Positions 8,650-17,039 of a stretch of DNA of 64,000 nt are shown piece after piece. The notes below the pieces were generated by a model that did no database searches, had not been told where the DNA came from, and was given only the letters and a program-made list of their open reading frames with translations. This stretch comes from Ensifer adhaerens (GTDB taxonomy: Bacteria; Pseudomonadota; Alphaproteobacteria; Rhizobiales; Rhizobiaceae), in contig NZ_LGAP01000002.1 of NCBI RefSeq assembly GCF_001270265.1, positions 556,001 to 620,000 on the forward strand, in the 5' to 3' direction. Numbering within the stretch: the first letter of the stretch is position 1; each line of letters begins with the position of its first letter. The position numbers were made by a program, and so were the translations under genes.

Positions 8650-9348
8650 ATGGACGAGGACAGGAATACGCCAATGAGGCCTGCCGACCGGCTGTTTCGA
8701 ATCATCCAGCTCATGCGGGCCACCGGCCGGGCGATGACGGCGCAGGAAATCGCCGACAAGATGGAAGTGGCGCGGCGGACGATCTATCGCGACATGGAGC
8801 ATCTGATGGCGTCAGGCGCGCCGATCGACGGCGAGCGCGGTGTCGGATACCTCCTGCGTGAAAGTTTCGACGCGCCGCCGCTCGCCTTCACCTTCGAGCA
8901 GCTCGAAGCGTTGGCCTTCGGTGCCCGGGCCGTGCAGATGCTCGGCGACCACCGGCTGGCGCAGGCCGCGCGCGAGGCCATGGAAAAGATCGAGCACGGA
9001 CTGCCGCCCGAGCACGTGGCGCGGTTGCGCAGTGCCCCGATCCGCGCCTTCCGCTCGGCGCTGCAGCCAAAGCCGCCGCCGATGCTGGGTGACTTGCGCC
9101 GGGCAATCACGGAGGAACGCAAGGTGCGCCTGGCCTATGAAAGCCTTGCCGATCAAAGTTCCGAGCGCACCGTCTGGCCGCTTGGTCTCAGCGTCTTCGG
9201 CCATCACTGGCTGCTGACCGCCTGGTGCGAGCTGCGCCAGGACTTTCGCGACTTCCGGGTGGATCGCATCAGGGAGATGAAGTTTGAGCGCGAGCATTTC
9301 CAGCCGTCGCCCGCCCGCAGCTTCGACGCCTATCTCGCGCGCATGTGA
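8650..9348 (+). CDS. YafY-family regulator with HTH and WYL domains
   Basis: A 232-aa regulator. The N-terminal HTH_11 is at about residues 12-65 ('MTAQEIADKMEVARRTIYRDM'), and a C-terminal WYL domain is at about 135-215 ('LGLSVFGHHWLLTAWCELRQDFRDFRVDRI'). WYL regulators sense ligands or nucleic acids and often respond to DNA damage, which fits the divergent DNA-repair operon 71 bp away. A second ATG at 8674 (MRPADRL) is an equally possible start. Confidence 0.88.
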   Translation: MDEDRNTPMRPADRLFRIIQLMRATGRAMTAQEIADKMEVARRTIYRDMEHLMASGAPIDGERGVGYLLRESFDAPPLAFTFEQLEALAFGARAVQMLGDHRLAQAAREAMEKIEHGLPPEHVARLRSAPIRAFRSALQPKPPPMLGDLRRAITEERKVRLAYESLADQSSERTVWPLGLSVFGHHWLLTAWCELRQDFRDFRVDRIREMKFEREHFQPSPARSFDAYLARM

Positions 9349-9491
9349 GGCCTGCGAGCACACAATATGCGAACACACAATAAAAGTGCGCTCAATCGAG
9401 GAAGTCATGGAACCGGATGGGCCTTCATCCGTTTCTATTAAAGGCTTACTCTGGCCTGCCCACGAGCAACATCATTTCATGGGAGACAATC

Positions 9492-9941
9492 GTGCAAAAC
9501 CGGACTTGGATACTGGCCGCGGATGGCAATACGGCGCGCTTCGTCAAGGGCGTCAACCTGCGGAAGGACGAACGTCAGCACCCGGAGGAGGAGGTCATCC
9601 ATACCGACCCCAAACGCGCCCAGGACATCATGGCCGACAAGCCGGGGCGCAGCCATTCGTCCGTCGGTCATGGACGTTCAGCGATGGAGTACAGCAGTGA
9701 TCCGGTGCGCGAGGAAAAACACCGCTTTGCTGTCGATGTGGCCAGCAGGCTCGAAGGTTATCTGAACAACAACGCCTTCGACAGCCTGGTGATCTGCGCG
9801 GCACCAAGGACGCTTGGAGACTTGCGCAAGCTGCTTTCTGCCAATGTAAAGCAGAAGACGGTTGCCGAAATCGACCGCAATTGCGTGACGGTCCCGATCG
9901 AGCAACTGATCGCAACCGCCCGCTCGGCCGTCTATCCCTGA
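9492..9941 (+). CDS. Host attachment protein family (Pfam PF10116 type)
   Basis: A 149-aa protein resembling the 'protein required for attachment to host cells' family, opening with 'TWILAADGNTARF' and ending in an eRF1-like alpha/beta domain ('FDSLVICAAPRTLGDLRKLL'). The name comes from early plant-attachment work; biochemical role is unknown. Start GTG 9492 has GGGAG at the right distance; upstream in-frame ATG 9417 has none. Confidence 0.8.
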   Translation: MQNRTWILAADGNTARFVKGVNLRKDERQHPEEEVIHTDPKRAQDIMADKPGRSHSSVGHGRSAMEYSSDPVREEKHRFAVDVASRLEGYLNNNAFDSLVICAAPRTLGDLRKLLSANVKQKTVAEIDRNCVTVPIEQLIATARSAVYP

Positions 9942-10030
9942 AGCTTTTCCAGGGAAGTGCGTAGCGGGTTCCCCTCAGGAAACGCGTAAAGCGGAGACCG
10001 GAAAGGCTCTCATACGCATGCAGCGTTCCC

Positions 10031-11617
10031 TCAGAAGTCTGTCGGGACGCCGCCTTCCTCCTTGCGTTTTGCAACGAAGGCGTCGAGTTCATCTTCGATC
10101 GCCGCATCCAGCGGCGGCCGTTCGTATTCGTTGAGCTTCTGCTTGAAAACCCGGTTCGCGTGGTCATAGGTCGTCGGCCGCCCGGCTTCCGTCCAGGTCT
10201 CGAAGTTGCGCCAGTCGGACAGGATCGGCGAGTAGAACGCTGTCTCATAGCGTTGCAGCGTGTGCAGCGTGCCGAAGTAATGTCCGCCGGGGCCGACATC
10301 GCGCACCGCGTCGAGCCCGAGCGCGTCGTCGCTGACATCAAGCGGCGTCAGGAACTCCGCCACCATCTGCAGCATGTCAACGTCGAGGATGAACTTCTCG
10401 AAGGAGGCCGTCAGTCCGCCTTCCGTCCAGCCGGCCGCATGCATGATGAAATTGCCGCCACCCTGCGTCAGCGCCCAGAGCGACAGCGCCGACTCGTAGG
10501 CGGCTTGAGCGTCGAGCGTGTTGGCGGCATTGGTGTTCGAGGTCCGGTAGGGAATGTTGTAGCGGCGGGCGAGCTGGCCGCCGGCGATCACCGCCTTCAT
10601 GTATTCCGGCGTGCCGAAGGCGGGCGCTCCCGTCTTCATGTCGACGTTCGAGGTGAAGCCGCCATACATGACTGGCGCCCCGCGCCGCACCATCTGGGTG
10701 AAGGCGATGCCGCAGAGCGCCTCGGCATTCTGCTGCACCAGGGCCCCGGCGATCGTCACCGGCGCCATGGCGCCTGCAAGCGTGAAGGGCGTGATCACCA
10801 CCACTTGGTTGCGCGACGACATTTCGATGATGCCCTGCAGCATCGGCCCGTCGAGGCGCAGCGGCGAGGAGGTGTTGATGATCGTGAACAGCGACGGTTC
10901 GCGCTCCATCTGCTCCATGGATATGCCGCGGCCGATACGGGCGATTTCGATGCCGTCCGTGTTGCGCTGGCGGCCGAGCGAATAGACGTGGAAGACCTTG
11001 TCGGTGAGCTTCACCATGTCGGAGAGGCAGTCGAGGTGGCGCACCGAGGCGTGCAAATCCACGGGCTCGACGGGATAGCCGCCGGTGGTGTGAATGATGT
11101 CGTAGGACTGGGCAAGCTTCACCAGCTTGCGGAAATCCTCGTGGTTGCCGGTGCGCCGTCCGCCCTCGCGGTCGGCCACGAACGGCGCGCTGGCGATCTG
11201 GGCGAAGACGAGGTTGTTGCCACCGATCGCGACATTGCGGGCCGGGTTGCGTGCATGCATGGTGAAGGAGGAGGGCACCGACGCGATCATGTCCATGATC
11301 AGGCCACGGTCGAAGCGGACGCGGTCGGTGCCGGGCGTGATATCGGCACCCGCTGCCCTCATGCGCTCGCGCGCCTCGGGCAGGATGATGTCCATGCCGA
11401 TTTCCTCAAGGATCGTCAGCGATGTGTCGTGGATCGCCTCGAGCGCATCGTCGGAGAGCACCGTGGACTTGCTCTGGGTGTTGACGAGATTGAGATACTT
11501 GCCGCCTGAGGATTTTCGTGTGCGCTCGCCACCGCGGCCGCCGGGCCTGCGTCGCCGCTCGAGCGGGGAAGAGGAAGTTTCGCCTGTGGCAGCATCCGGA
11601 AACTGATCGTCGTTCAT
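10031..11617 (-). CDS. Trimethylamine methyltransferase (MttB) family protein
   Basis: A 528-aa MttB-superfamily protein with no in-frame amber codon, so it is not a pyrrolysine enzyme. Non-Pyl members characterised elsewhere demethylate glycine betaine or other quaternary amines, passing the methyl to a corrinoid protein. No corrinoid partner or reductive activase is nearby. Residues 1-45 are a basic, probably disordered extension; the barrel covers the rest ('NLVFAQIASAPFVADREGGRR', 'YGGFTSNVDMKTGAPAFGTPEY'). Monocistronic as far as visible. Confidence 0.88.
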   Translation of the reverse strand: MNDDQFPDAATGETSSSPLERRRRPGGRGGERTRKSSGGKYLNLVNTQSKSTVLSDDALEAIHDTSLTILEEIGMDIILPEARERMRAAGADITPGTDRVRFDRGLIMDMIASVPSSFTMHARNPARNVAIGGNNLVFAQIASAPFVADREGGRRTGNHEDFRKLVKLAQSYDIIHTTGGYPVEPVDLHASVRHLDCLSDMVKLTDKVFHVYSLGRQRNTDGIEIARIGRGISMEQMEREPSLFTIINTSSPLRLDGPMLQGIIEMSSRNQVVVITPFTLAGAMAPVTIAGALVQQNAEALCGIAFTQMVRRGAPVMYGGFTSNVDMKTGAPAFGTPEYMKAVIAGGQLARRYNIPYRTSNTNAANTLDAQAAYESALSLWALTQGGGNFIMHAAGWTEGGLTASFEKFILDVDMLQMVAEFLTPLDVSDDALGLDAVRDVGPGGHYFGTLHTLQRYETAFYSPILSDWRNFETWTEAGRPTTYDHANRVFKQKLNEYERPPLDAAIEDELDAFVAKRKEEGGVPTDF

Positions 11618-11752
11618 GAAAAACCCACCGCGTTGCCGATGGATTTATGTCGCAGATTTTTGGCGTTGATGCCCCTGCCATTTGCGACAGTTCAGTTCTC
11701 TGGTGGAGTAAAGGCCGTCAAAACGCCCGTGGAGGCCAGGAGTTTGCCTCGC

Positions 11753-12472
11753 TCAGCGTTTGTCGCCGCGCAGCATTTCGCGTTTTCCGGCGAAGCCCTT
11801 GCGCTTCTCGACAGTAAAGCCGGCGGCTTGCAGATTGCGGCGAACAAAGCCGGCCGCGGCATAGGTGGCGAAGCTGCCGTCGGGCGCCGTCCTGTCGAAC
11901 ACCAGCCGCATCAGTTCCTCCGACCACATGTCGGGATTGCGTGATGGCGCGAAACCATCGAGGAACCAGGCATCGAAGCGCTCTGCCGCCTCGCCGAGGC
12001 CATCGAGAGCGGGGCCGCAGACGACACTCAGGCGAACGCCGTCGCCAAAATCGATCTCGATCCTGCCGTCGTTTGTCGCGGGCCAGCGCTCGACAAGGGC
12101 CAGCCGTTCGGCGTCGATCTCGGGCCAGTGCGACAGGGCACGGGAGATCTCTTCCGCCTGCATGGGAAATCGCTCGAAACTGACGAAATGCAGTGTGCCG
12201 CTTTTGGCAGCCGTGGCTTTCCATTGCCGCCAGGTTTCGCAGAAGTTGAGGCCGGTGCCGAAGCCAAGCTCGCCGATGGTGAACGCACCGCCGGAGGCCC
12301 AGCGTTCGGGCAGGCGGTTGCCGGCAAGAAACACATGGCCGCATTCCAGCCGACCATCGGTGCGGCAATAAAAGTGATCGCCAAATTCCCTGGAATAGGG
12401 CATATCGCCCTCGTGCCAATCGAGGCTTTGATGTGCCGGGGGCTGGTTCGGTTCTGCGGCGGATGCTGTCAT
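11753..12472 (-). CDS. mnmD: tRNA mnm5s2U34 methyltransferase MnmD (MnmC2-type domain)
   Basis: A 239-aa SAM-dependent methyltransferase equivalent to the N-terminal domain of bifunctional MnmC. It has the SAM loop 'GELGFGTGLNFCETW' (about residues 65-80) and the family block 'FDAWFLDGFAPSRNPDMW' (about 165-182). It would methylate nm5(s2)U34 to mnm5(s2)U34 in tRNAs. The FAD-dependent partner activity is encoded divergently, 38 bp away, as a separate gene. Confidence 0.9.
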   Translation of the reverse strand: MTASAAEPNQPPAHQSLDWHEGDMPYSREFGDHFYCRTDGRLECGHVFLAGNRLPERWASGGAFTIGELGFGTGLNFCETWRQWKATAAKSGTLHFVSFERFPMQAEEISRALSHWPEIDAERLALVERWPATNDGRIEIDFGDGVRLSVVCGPALDGLGEAAERFDAWFLDGFAPSRNPDMWSEELMRLVFDRTAPDGSFATYAAAGFVRRNLQAAGFTVEKRKGFAGKREMLRGDKR

Positions 12473-12510
12473 GCGATGGCGATAATCCCGCCACCGGAGA
12501 AGGTCAATCG

Positions 12511-13653
12511 ATGAGCGAACTTTTGATCGTCGGCGGCGGTATCATGGGGCTTTGGGCCGCCCTTACGGCCGCGCGGACCGGCATGGACATTTGCCTGGTC
12601 GAAGAGCGCCGCATCGGTGCCGGCGCCAGCGGCGGCATACTCGGCGCGCTGATGCCGCATATGCCGGACAAATGGAACGCCAAGAAACAATTCCAGTTCG
12701 ATGCCCTTGTGTCGCTTGAGAGTGAGAAAGAAGCGCTCGAGGCTGAACCCGGGCTTTGGGGGGGTTCCCGCCGCAACGGGCGGATCATGCCGCTCGCCAA
12801 GCCGCATCTGCGTGAGATCGCCCTTCGCCACGAGCAGGATGCGATGCAAAACTGGCGGGCCGGCGACCGCCGGTTCTTCTGGCACGTGCGCGACGAACTG
12901 CCGTCCGGCTGGCTCGGTGCGGAGGCTGCTGCCTGCGGATTGGTGTTCGATACGCTCGGCGGCCGGCTTTCCCCGCGACAGACGCTGGCGGTCCTGCACG
13001 CGGCGCTGGCGCAATCGCCGAACGTGCGGATCATCGAGGGAACCGGCGTTCGGGCAATCTATCCCGGCCATGGCCGAGCCGAACTCGACGACGGAACGGA
13101 AATCTCCTTCGGCCATTGCGTACTGGCCGCCGGCGTCGGCAGCTTCCCGCTCATCGATACGCTCTGCGGACCTATCCGTGGACCGAGCGGCACCGGGGTC
13201 AAGGGGCAGGCGGCGCTGCTGCTGGCCGACGTCGATCCGCAATTGCCCGTCATCTTCACCGACGGCGTCTATATCGTCGCCCATGACGACGGCCATGTCG
13301 CCGTCGGCAGCACCAGCGAGAACGCATATGCCGATCCGTTGTCGACGGATGAACTGCTTGTTGAGCTGCTCGGGCGGGCCGAGGCGCTGGTCCCGGCACT
13401 GCGGGGTGCAGAGGTGGTTGAGCGCTGGGCCGGCATCCGGCCGAAATCGACCGGCAGGGAGCCGATCGCCGGGCGCCATCCGGATCACGAAAACCTCTCG
13501 GTCCTCACCGGCGGCTTCAAGGTGAGCTTCGGTATCGCCCATCGCCTTGCGCGCTTCGTCATCGACGAGATTGGGGGCCAGCCGTCGATCGATATTCCGG
13601 AATCCTTCTTGTGCCGGAATCACATAGCAGCACTTCGCGAGAAACATCTTTAA
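12511..13653 (+). CDS. FAD-dependent oxidoreductase, MnmC1-like
   Basis: A 380-aa DAO-family flavoprotein. The dinucleotide-binding motif GGGIMG is at residues 7-12, with a 'GASGGILGALMPH' FAD loop and a C-terminal 'LTGGFKVSFGIAHRLA' segment. ATG 12511 has GAGAAGG upstream. MnmC1 domains oxidatively remove the carboxymethyl group of cmnm5U34 to give nm5U34, the substrate of MnmD. Assignment to that reaction rests on the divergent MnmD neighbour; other DAO enzymes act on amino acids such as glycine or sarcosine. Confidence 0.78.
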   Translation: MSELLIVGGGIMGLWAALTAARTGMDICLVEERRIGAGASGGILGALMPHMPDKWNAKKQFQFDALVSLESEKEALEAEPGLWGGSRRNGRIMPLAKPHLREIALRHEQDAMQNWRAGDRRFFWHVRDELPSGWLGAEAAACGLVFDTLGGRLSPRQTLAVLHAALAQSPNVRIIEGTGVRAIYPGHGRAELDDGTEISFGHCVLAAGVGSFPLIDTLCGPIRGPSGTGVKGQAALLLADVDPQLPVIFTDGVYIVAHDDGHVAVGSTSENAYADPLSTDELLVELLGRAEALVPALRGAEVVERWAGIRPKSTGREPIAGRHPDHENLSVLTGGFKVSFGIAHRLARFVIDEIGGQPSIDIPESFLCRNHIAALREKHL

Positions 13654-13722
13654 GCCGGTCGCTTCAGATGGCCGCTCGACAGACCCCTGAGGATACTGGC
13701 TGGACGAGGGAGCCACCCCAAT

Positions 13723-13842
13723 CTCCTCATCCTCGCCCTTGTGATGGGGATCCAGTGACCCGACGTCTGTCGGGTCAAAAGACTCTTCGGCCCAAAGACT
13801 TGGGCTGGCTGGATTTCTGTGACAGGCACAGAAATGAGGGAG
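13723..13842. repeat. Palindromic MITE-like intergenic element
   Basis: About 120 bp with inverted ends (CTCCTCAT near 13723 and ATGAGGGAG near 13834). Two internal hairpins: GACCCGAC/GTCGGGTC (13757-13764 with 13769-13776) and GCCCAA/TTGGGC (13790-13795 with 13800-13805). It fills most of the 306-bp gap before the PRC-barrel gene, in which I see no gene. Confidence 0.6.
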
Positions 13843-13904
13843 GTCCTCGCCATGTCGCTGTTTTGCAAATGACCTTCCGGAAATAAAGATGATTTTACAG
13901 GGTA

Positions 13905-13935
13905 ATACGGGCTCCGCCGCTGACGGAGCCCGTAT
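13905..13935. terminator. Stem-loop between convergent genes
   Basis: 12-bp perfect stem (13905-13916 with 13924-13935), loop of 7 nt. It lies between the ends of the MnmC1-like and PRC-barrel genes. The tail is only weakly T-rich on either strand. Confidence 0.65.
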
Positions 13936-13959
13936 ATCAGACATTCGGAAAACCTATTC

Positions 13960-14349
13960 TTACATCCAGTAAGGCGGCACGCCGTAGTAGTCGTAGACGC
14001 GGCGTCCATTCTCGCTGTTCCAGTCGTATTCCTCGTTGCCGTGATATTTCGGCGCACGCTCGACCTGTTCACGAGTCACATCAGTGCGATAGCCGCCGAG
14101 GCTCTCATCATAGGTCAGCTTCGCCCACGGCAGCGGATAGTGGTCTTCGCCGATGCCGAGAAAGCCGCCGAAACCGAGCACGGCATAGGCCACGCGACCG
14201 CTGCGTTTTTCAAGAATCACGCGCTCGATCGAGCCGATGTGCTTGTTGTCGGCGCCATAGACCTTCGTGCCTTCAACCTTGTCGCTCGCGATCAGGTCAT
14301 GGGTTTCCTTGATCCTGGCGTCCTGAAGGTTCGCATTGTGATAGGTCAC
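13960..14349 (-). CDS. PRC-barrel domain protein
   Basis: A 129-aa soluble protein with one PRC-barrel (about residues 14-85; 'EGTKVYGADNKHIGSIERVILEKRSGRVAYAVLGFGGFLG'). The C-terminal tail is rich in Tyr, Asn and Glu. PRC barrels occur in RimM and in photosynthetic reaction-centre H subunits; stand-alone rhizobial copies are often stress-induced but lack defined roles. The 281-bp region upstream (14350-14630) holds no gene I can support. Confidence 0.88.
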   Translation of the reverse strand: MTYHNANLQDARIKETHDLIASDKVEGTKVYGADNKHIGSIERVILEKRSGRVAYAVLGFGGFLGIGEDHYPLPWAKLTYDESLGGYRTDVTREQVERAPKYHGNEEYDWNSENGRRVYDYYGVPPYWM

Positions 14350-14630
14350 GCTTCTTCTCCATCGTTGTTCGCTACCTCGAGGGAACGGCTGGTCGGCTGG
14401 ATGGTTCCGAAAACGCTGCGGGCGGATCCGGACGGCAATGGAGCGGTTTTGCCCCGTCTACTTCGTCAATCTGTCACGCAAATCACCTAAGACGCGGGCA
14501 ATAGAGCGCCGCATCTCCCCATCGGAGGGCATTGCCGAAGCTCTAAGGTTTTGAACCCTGCGCGCGCCCTGGCGACGATCGAGATCGGTTGTCGCGGGTC
14601 TGTGCCAGAGCGGATTTCCGGAGCATGCGC

Positions 14631-15431
14631 ATGCGTTACGCTATTTGTTTCACGCCGCCGATGGCCGATCCGCTTTCAACGGTTGCCGCCAGCTGGCTCG
14701 GCCGCAACGTCTATTCCGGCGAGCCGGCAGAACTGCCGTCGATCTCCGGGTTGACCGCATCCGAGATCGCCTTTCACACCGCCGTTCCACGCCGCTTCGG
14801 CTTTCATGCGGTGGTGATGTCGCCCTTCCGGCTTCATCCTGACATGGACGAGGCGCAGCTTCTCAAGGCGCTGATGCATTTTGCCGGCGCCCAGACGCCG
14901 TTCGAGATCGAGCGCCTGGAAGTGGCCCGGCTCGGCCAGTGCTGGGGGCTGATGCCGCAGATCCCCAACACGGCGATGCATCTTCTGGCCGGCAGCATCA
15001 TCCAGGAGTTCGACGCGTTTCGCGCGCCGCTCAGCGAAGACGAGATCGAGCGCTCCGACCCGGACCGGCTGACGGCGCCGCAATTTTCCAATCTGCACCG
15101 CTGGGGCGATGCTCATGTGATGGATGAATATCGCTTCCACATGATGCTGACCGGGCCGCTCAATCAGGACGCGATGCGCCGCATCGAGGCGCCGCTTCGG
15201 GACCTGTTCGAACCGTGCCTGGCGCTGCCGCTGACGATCGGCAGCCTGGCACTGTTCGTCGAACAGGAATCGGGCGCGCCGATGCGCGTCCACTCGCAGC
15301 ACCCGCTCGGCAAGATCTCCGCGACCAAACGGGTCGACCGGATCAAGCGGGTAGCCACTGAAGCGCCGCTTGTGCCGAGCCCGGTTCCGCCGTTGTCGCG
15401 GATGGTCGCCTCGCTGATGGCGGGCCGCTAA
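14631..15431 (+). CDS. DUF1045 family protein (2H phosphoesterase-like), degenerate motifs
   Basis: A 266-aa protein of the DUF1045 family, usually found in phosphonate gene clusters and related to 2H phosphodiesterases. The two His-containing strands are present ('RFGFHAVVMSPF' at about residues 57-68 and 'EYRFHMMLTGP' at about 164-174). The residue two after each His, normally Thr or Ser in 2H enzymes, is Val and Met here. The start is ATG 14631, seven bases after GGAG. It is followed by the purine operon on the same strand, 78 bp later, with no phosphonate genes in view. Confidence 0.82.
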   Translation: MRYAICFTPPMADPLSTVAASWLGRNVYSGEPAELPSISGLTASEIAFHTAVPRRFGFHAVVMSPFRLHPDMDEAQLLKALMHFAGAQTPFEIERLEVARLGQCWGLMPQIPNTAMHLLAGSIIQEFDAFRAPLSEDEIERSDPDRLTAPQFSNLHRWGDAHVMDEYRFHMMLTGPLNQDAMRRIEAPLRDLFEPCLALPLTIGSLALFVEQESGAPMRVHSQHPLGKISATKRVDRIKRVATEAPLVPSPVPPLSRMVASLMAGR

Positions 15432-15509
15432 CCGTCTGCACTGACGTCATTTTGTCTCGACAATCCGGTCGGCAATGATACCGTTCCGGAAAATTCGAAG
15501 GGTGATTTG

Positions 15510-16439
15510 ATGTCTGAGACTACCTATCCGCGTGACCTCGTCGGCTATGGCCGCAACCCGCCCAAGGCAAACTGGCCGGGCGATGCGCGCATCGCCGTGC
15601 AGTTCGTGCTCAACTACGAAGAGGGCGGCGAAAGCTGCATCCTCGATGGCGACCCGGCGTCCGAGAGCCTGCTTTCGGAGATCGTCGGTGCGCAACCCTG
15701 GCAGGGGCAGCGCAACCTCAACATGGAATCGATTTACGAATACGGCTCCCGTTCCGGCTTCTGGCGGCTCTGGCGCATGTTCACCAGCCGCGACGTGCCG
15801 CTGACGGTCTATGGCGTAACGCAGGCGATGGCCCGCAACCCGGAAGCGGTCGCAGCGATGAAGGAAGCGGGCTGGGAGATCGCCAGCCACGGTCTGCGCT
15901 GGCTCGAATACAAGGATTTCCCCGAAGAGGTGGAGCGCGAGCATATCCGCGAGGTCGTGCGGCTGCACACCGAGCTGACCGGCGAGCGGCCGCTCGGCCT
16001 TTACCAGGGCAAGCCTTCGAACAACACGCTGAAGCTTGTTCTCGAAGAGGGTGGTTTCCTCTATTCCTCCGATTCCTACGCGGACGAGTTGCCCTACTGG
16101 GTGCCGGGGCTTACGCCCGACAAGCCGCATCTGATCATCCCCTACACGCTCGACGCCAACGACATGCGCTTTGCGACGAACCAGGGCTTCAACTCCGGCG
16201 ACCAATTCTTCACCTACCTCAAGGACACGTTCGACGTGCTCTATGAGGAAGGCAAGGAAGGCAATGCCAAGATGATGAACATCGGCCTGCACTGCCGCCT
16301 CGTCGGTCGTCCGGGCCGCGCCGCAGCGTTGGCGCGCTTCATCGACTACGTCATGTCGCACGACAAGGTGTGGGTACCGCGCCGCATCGATATCGCTCGC
16401 CACTGGTATGAACACCACAAGCCGGAAGGGGCTCTCTGA
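15510..16439 (+). CDS. puuE: Allantoinase PuuE (polysaccharide-deacetylase fold)
   Basis: A 309-aa metal-independent allantoinase of the NodB-like family. It shows the family opening 'RDLVGYGRNPPKANWPGDARIAVQFVLNYEEGGE' in parts, the 'EIASHGLRWLEY' strand, and 'HCRLVGRPGRAAALARFIDY' near the C terminus. It hydrolyses allantoin to allantoate in the cytoplasm. Its stop codon overlaps the start of uraD (TGATG), so the two are translationally coupled. It opens the main ureide operon. Confidence 0.93.
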   Translation: MSETTYPRDLVGYGRNPPKANWPGDARIAVQFVLNYEEGGESCILDGDPASESLLSEIVGAQPWQGQRNLNMESIYEYGSRSGFWRLWRMFTSRDVPLTVYGVTQAMARNPEAVAAMKEAGWEIASHGLRWLEYKDFPEEVEREHIREVVRLHTELTGERPLGLYQGKPSNNTLKLVLEEGGFLYSSDSYADELPYWVPGLTPDKPHLIIPYTLDANDMRFATNQGFNSGDQFFTYLKDTFDVLYEEGKEGNAKMMNIGLHCRLVGRPGRAAALARFIDYVMSHDKVWVPRRIDIARHWYEHHKPEGAL

Positions 16440-16942
16440 TGTCCGATCGCGACGCCTTCGTCAGCCGCTTCGGCGGCGTGTTCGAGCATTCTCCATGGGT
16501 TGCTGAACGGGCCTACGACAGGGCGGCCGCAACGGGACTTTCGGCCGGCAATGTGCACTCGGCACTTTGCCAGGCCTTTCGCGCCGGCCTGCCGCGCGAA
16601 AGGCTCGCTGTGCTGCGCGCCCACCCGGATCTTGCCGGCAAGCTGGCGATCGCCGGCAAGCTGACGGCGGACTCGACGGCGGAGCAGGCGTCCGCCGGTC
16701 TCGATCGTCTTTCGGCCGACGAGCATGCCCGGTTCACGGCGCTCAACGAAGCCTATACGCAGAAATTCGGCTTCCCCTTCATTATCGCGGTCAAGGGCCT
16801 GACGAAAAACGACATTCTCGCCTCGTTCGAAAGGCGCATTGACAATTCGACCGAAGAGGAATTTGAAACCGCCTGCGCGCAGGTGGAGAAAATCGCCCGT
16901 CTGCGGCTGCAATCCATGCTTCCAGGAGACGAAAATGCCTGA
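16439..16942 (+). CDS. uraD: OHCU decarboxylase UraD
   Basis: A 167-aa 2-oxo-4-hydroxy-4-carboxy-5-ureidoimidazoline decarboxylase. It has the catalytic-His block 'LRAHPDLAGKLA' (about residues 60-71) and the 'LNEAYTQKFGFPFIIAVKG' segment (about 102-120). It converts OHCU to S-allantoin, following UraH. It overlaps puuE by one base and the next small ORF by eight. Confidence 0.93.
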   Translation: MSDRDAFVSRFGGVFEHSPWVAERAYDRAAATGLSAGNVHSALCQAFRAGLPRERLAVLRAHPDLAGKLAIAGKLTADSTAEQASAGLDRLSADEHARFTALNEAYTQKFGFPFIIAVKGLTKNDILASFERRIDNSTEEEFETACAQVEKIARLRLQSMLPGDENA

Positions 16943-17039
16943 CATATCAGTTCGATATCTGCTCTCATCTGTACCGAGGGCAGTCGAACCGGACCATGCC
17001 ATTGTCGCCGGCAACGAGCGCTGCGGGGCGGTGGTCTGA
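16935..17039 (+). CDS. Small ORF between uraD and allA (34 aa)
   Basis: A 34-codon frame opened by ATG 16935, seven bases after AGGAG, overlapping the end of uraD by 8 bp. Its TGA overlaps the ATG of allA by one base, so it is geometrically coupled to both. The peptide (starts [12 protein letters not shown], ends ERCGAVV) has no family I recognise. It may be a real small protein, a translational coupler for allA, or the remnant of a gene. Confidence 0.5.
   Translation: MPDISVRYLLSSVPRAVEPDHAIVAGNERCGAVV

Noticed and set aside
10031-11617. Pyrrolysine-containing trimethylamine methyltransferase
   Set aside because: No in-frame amber codon is present, so it is a non-Pyl family member.
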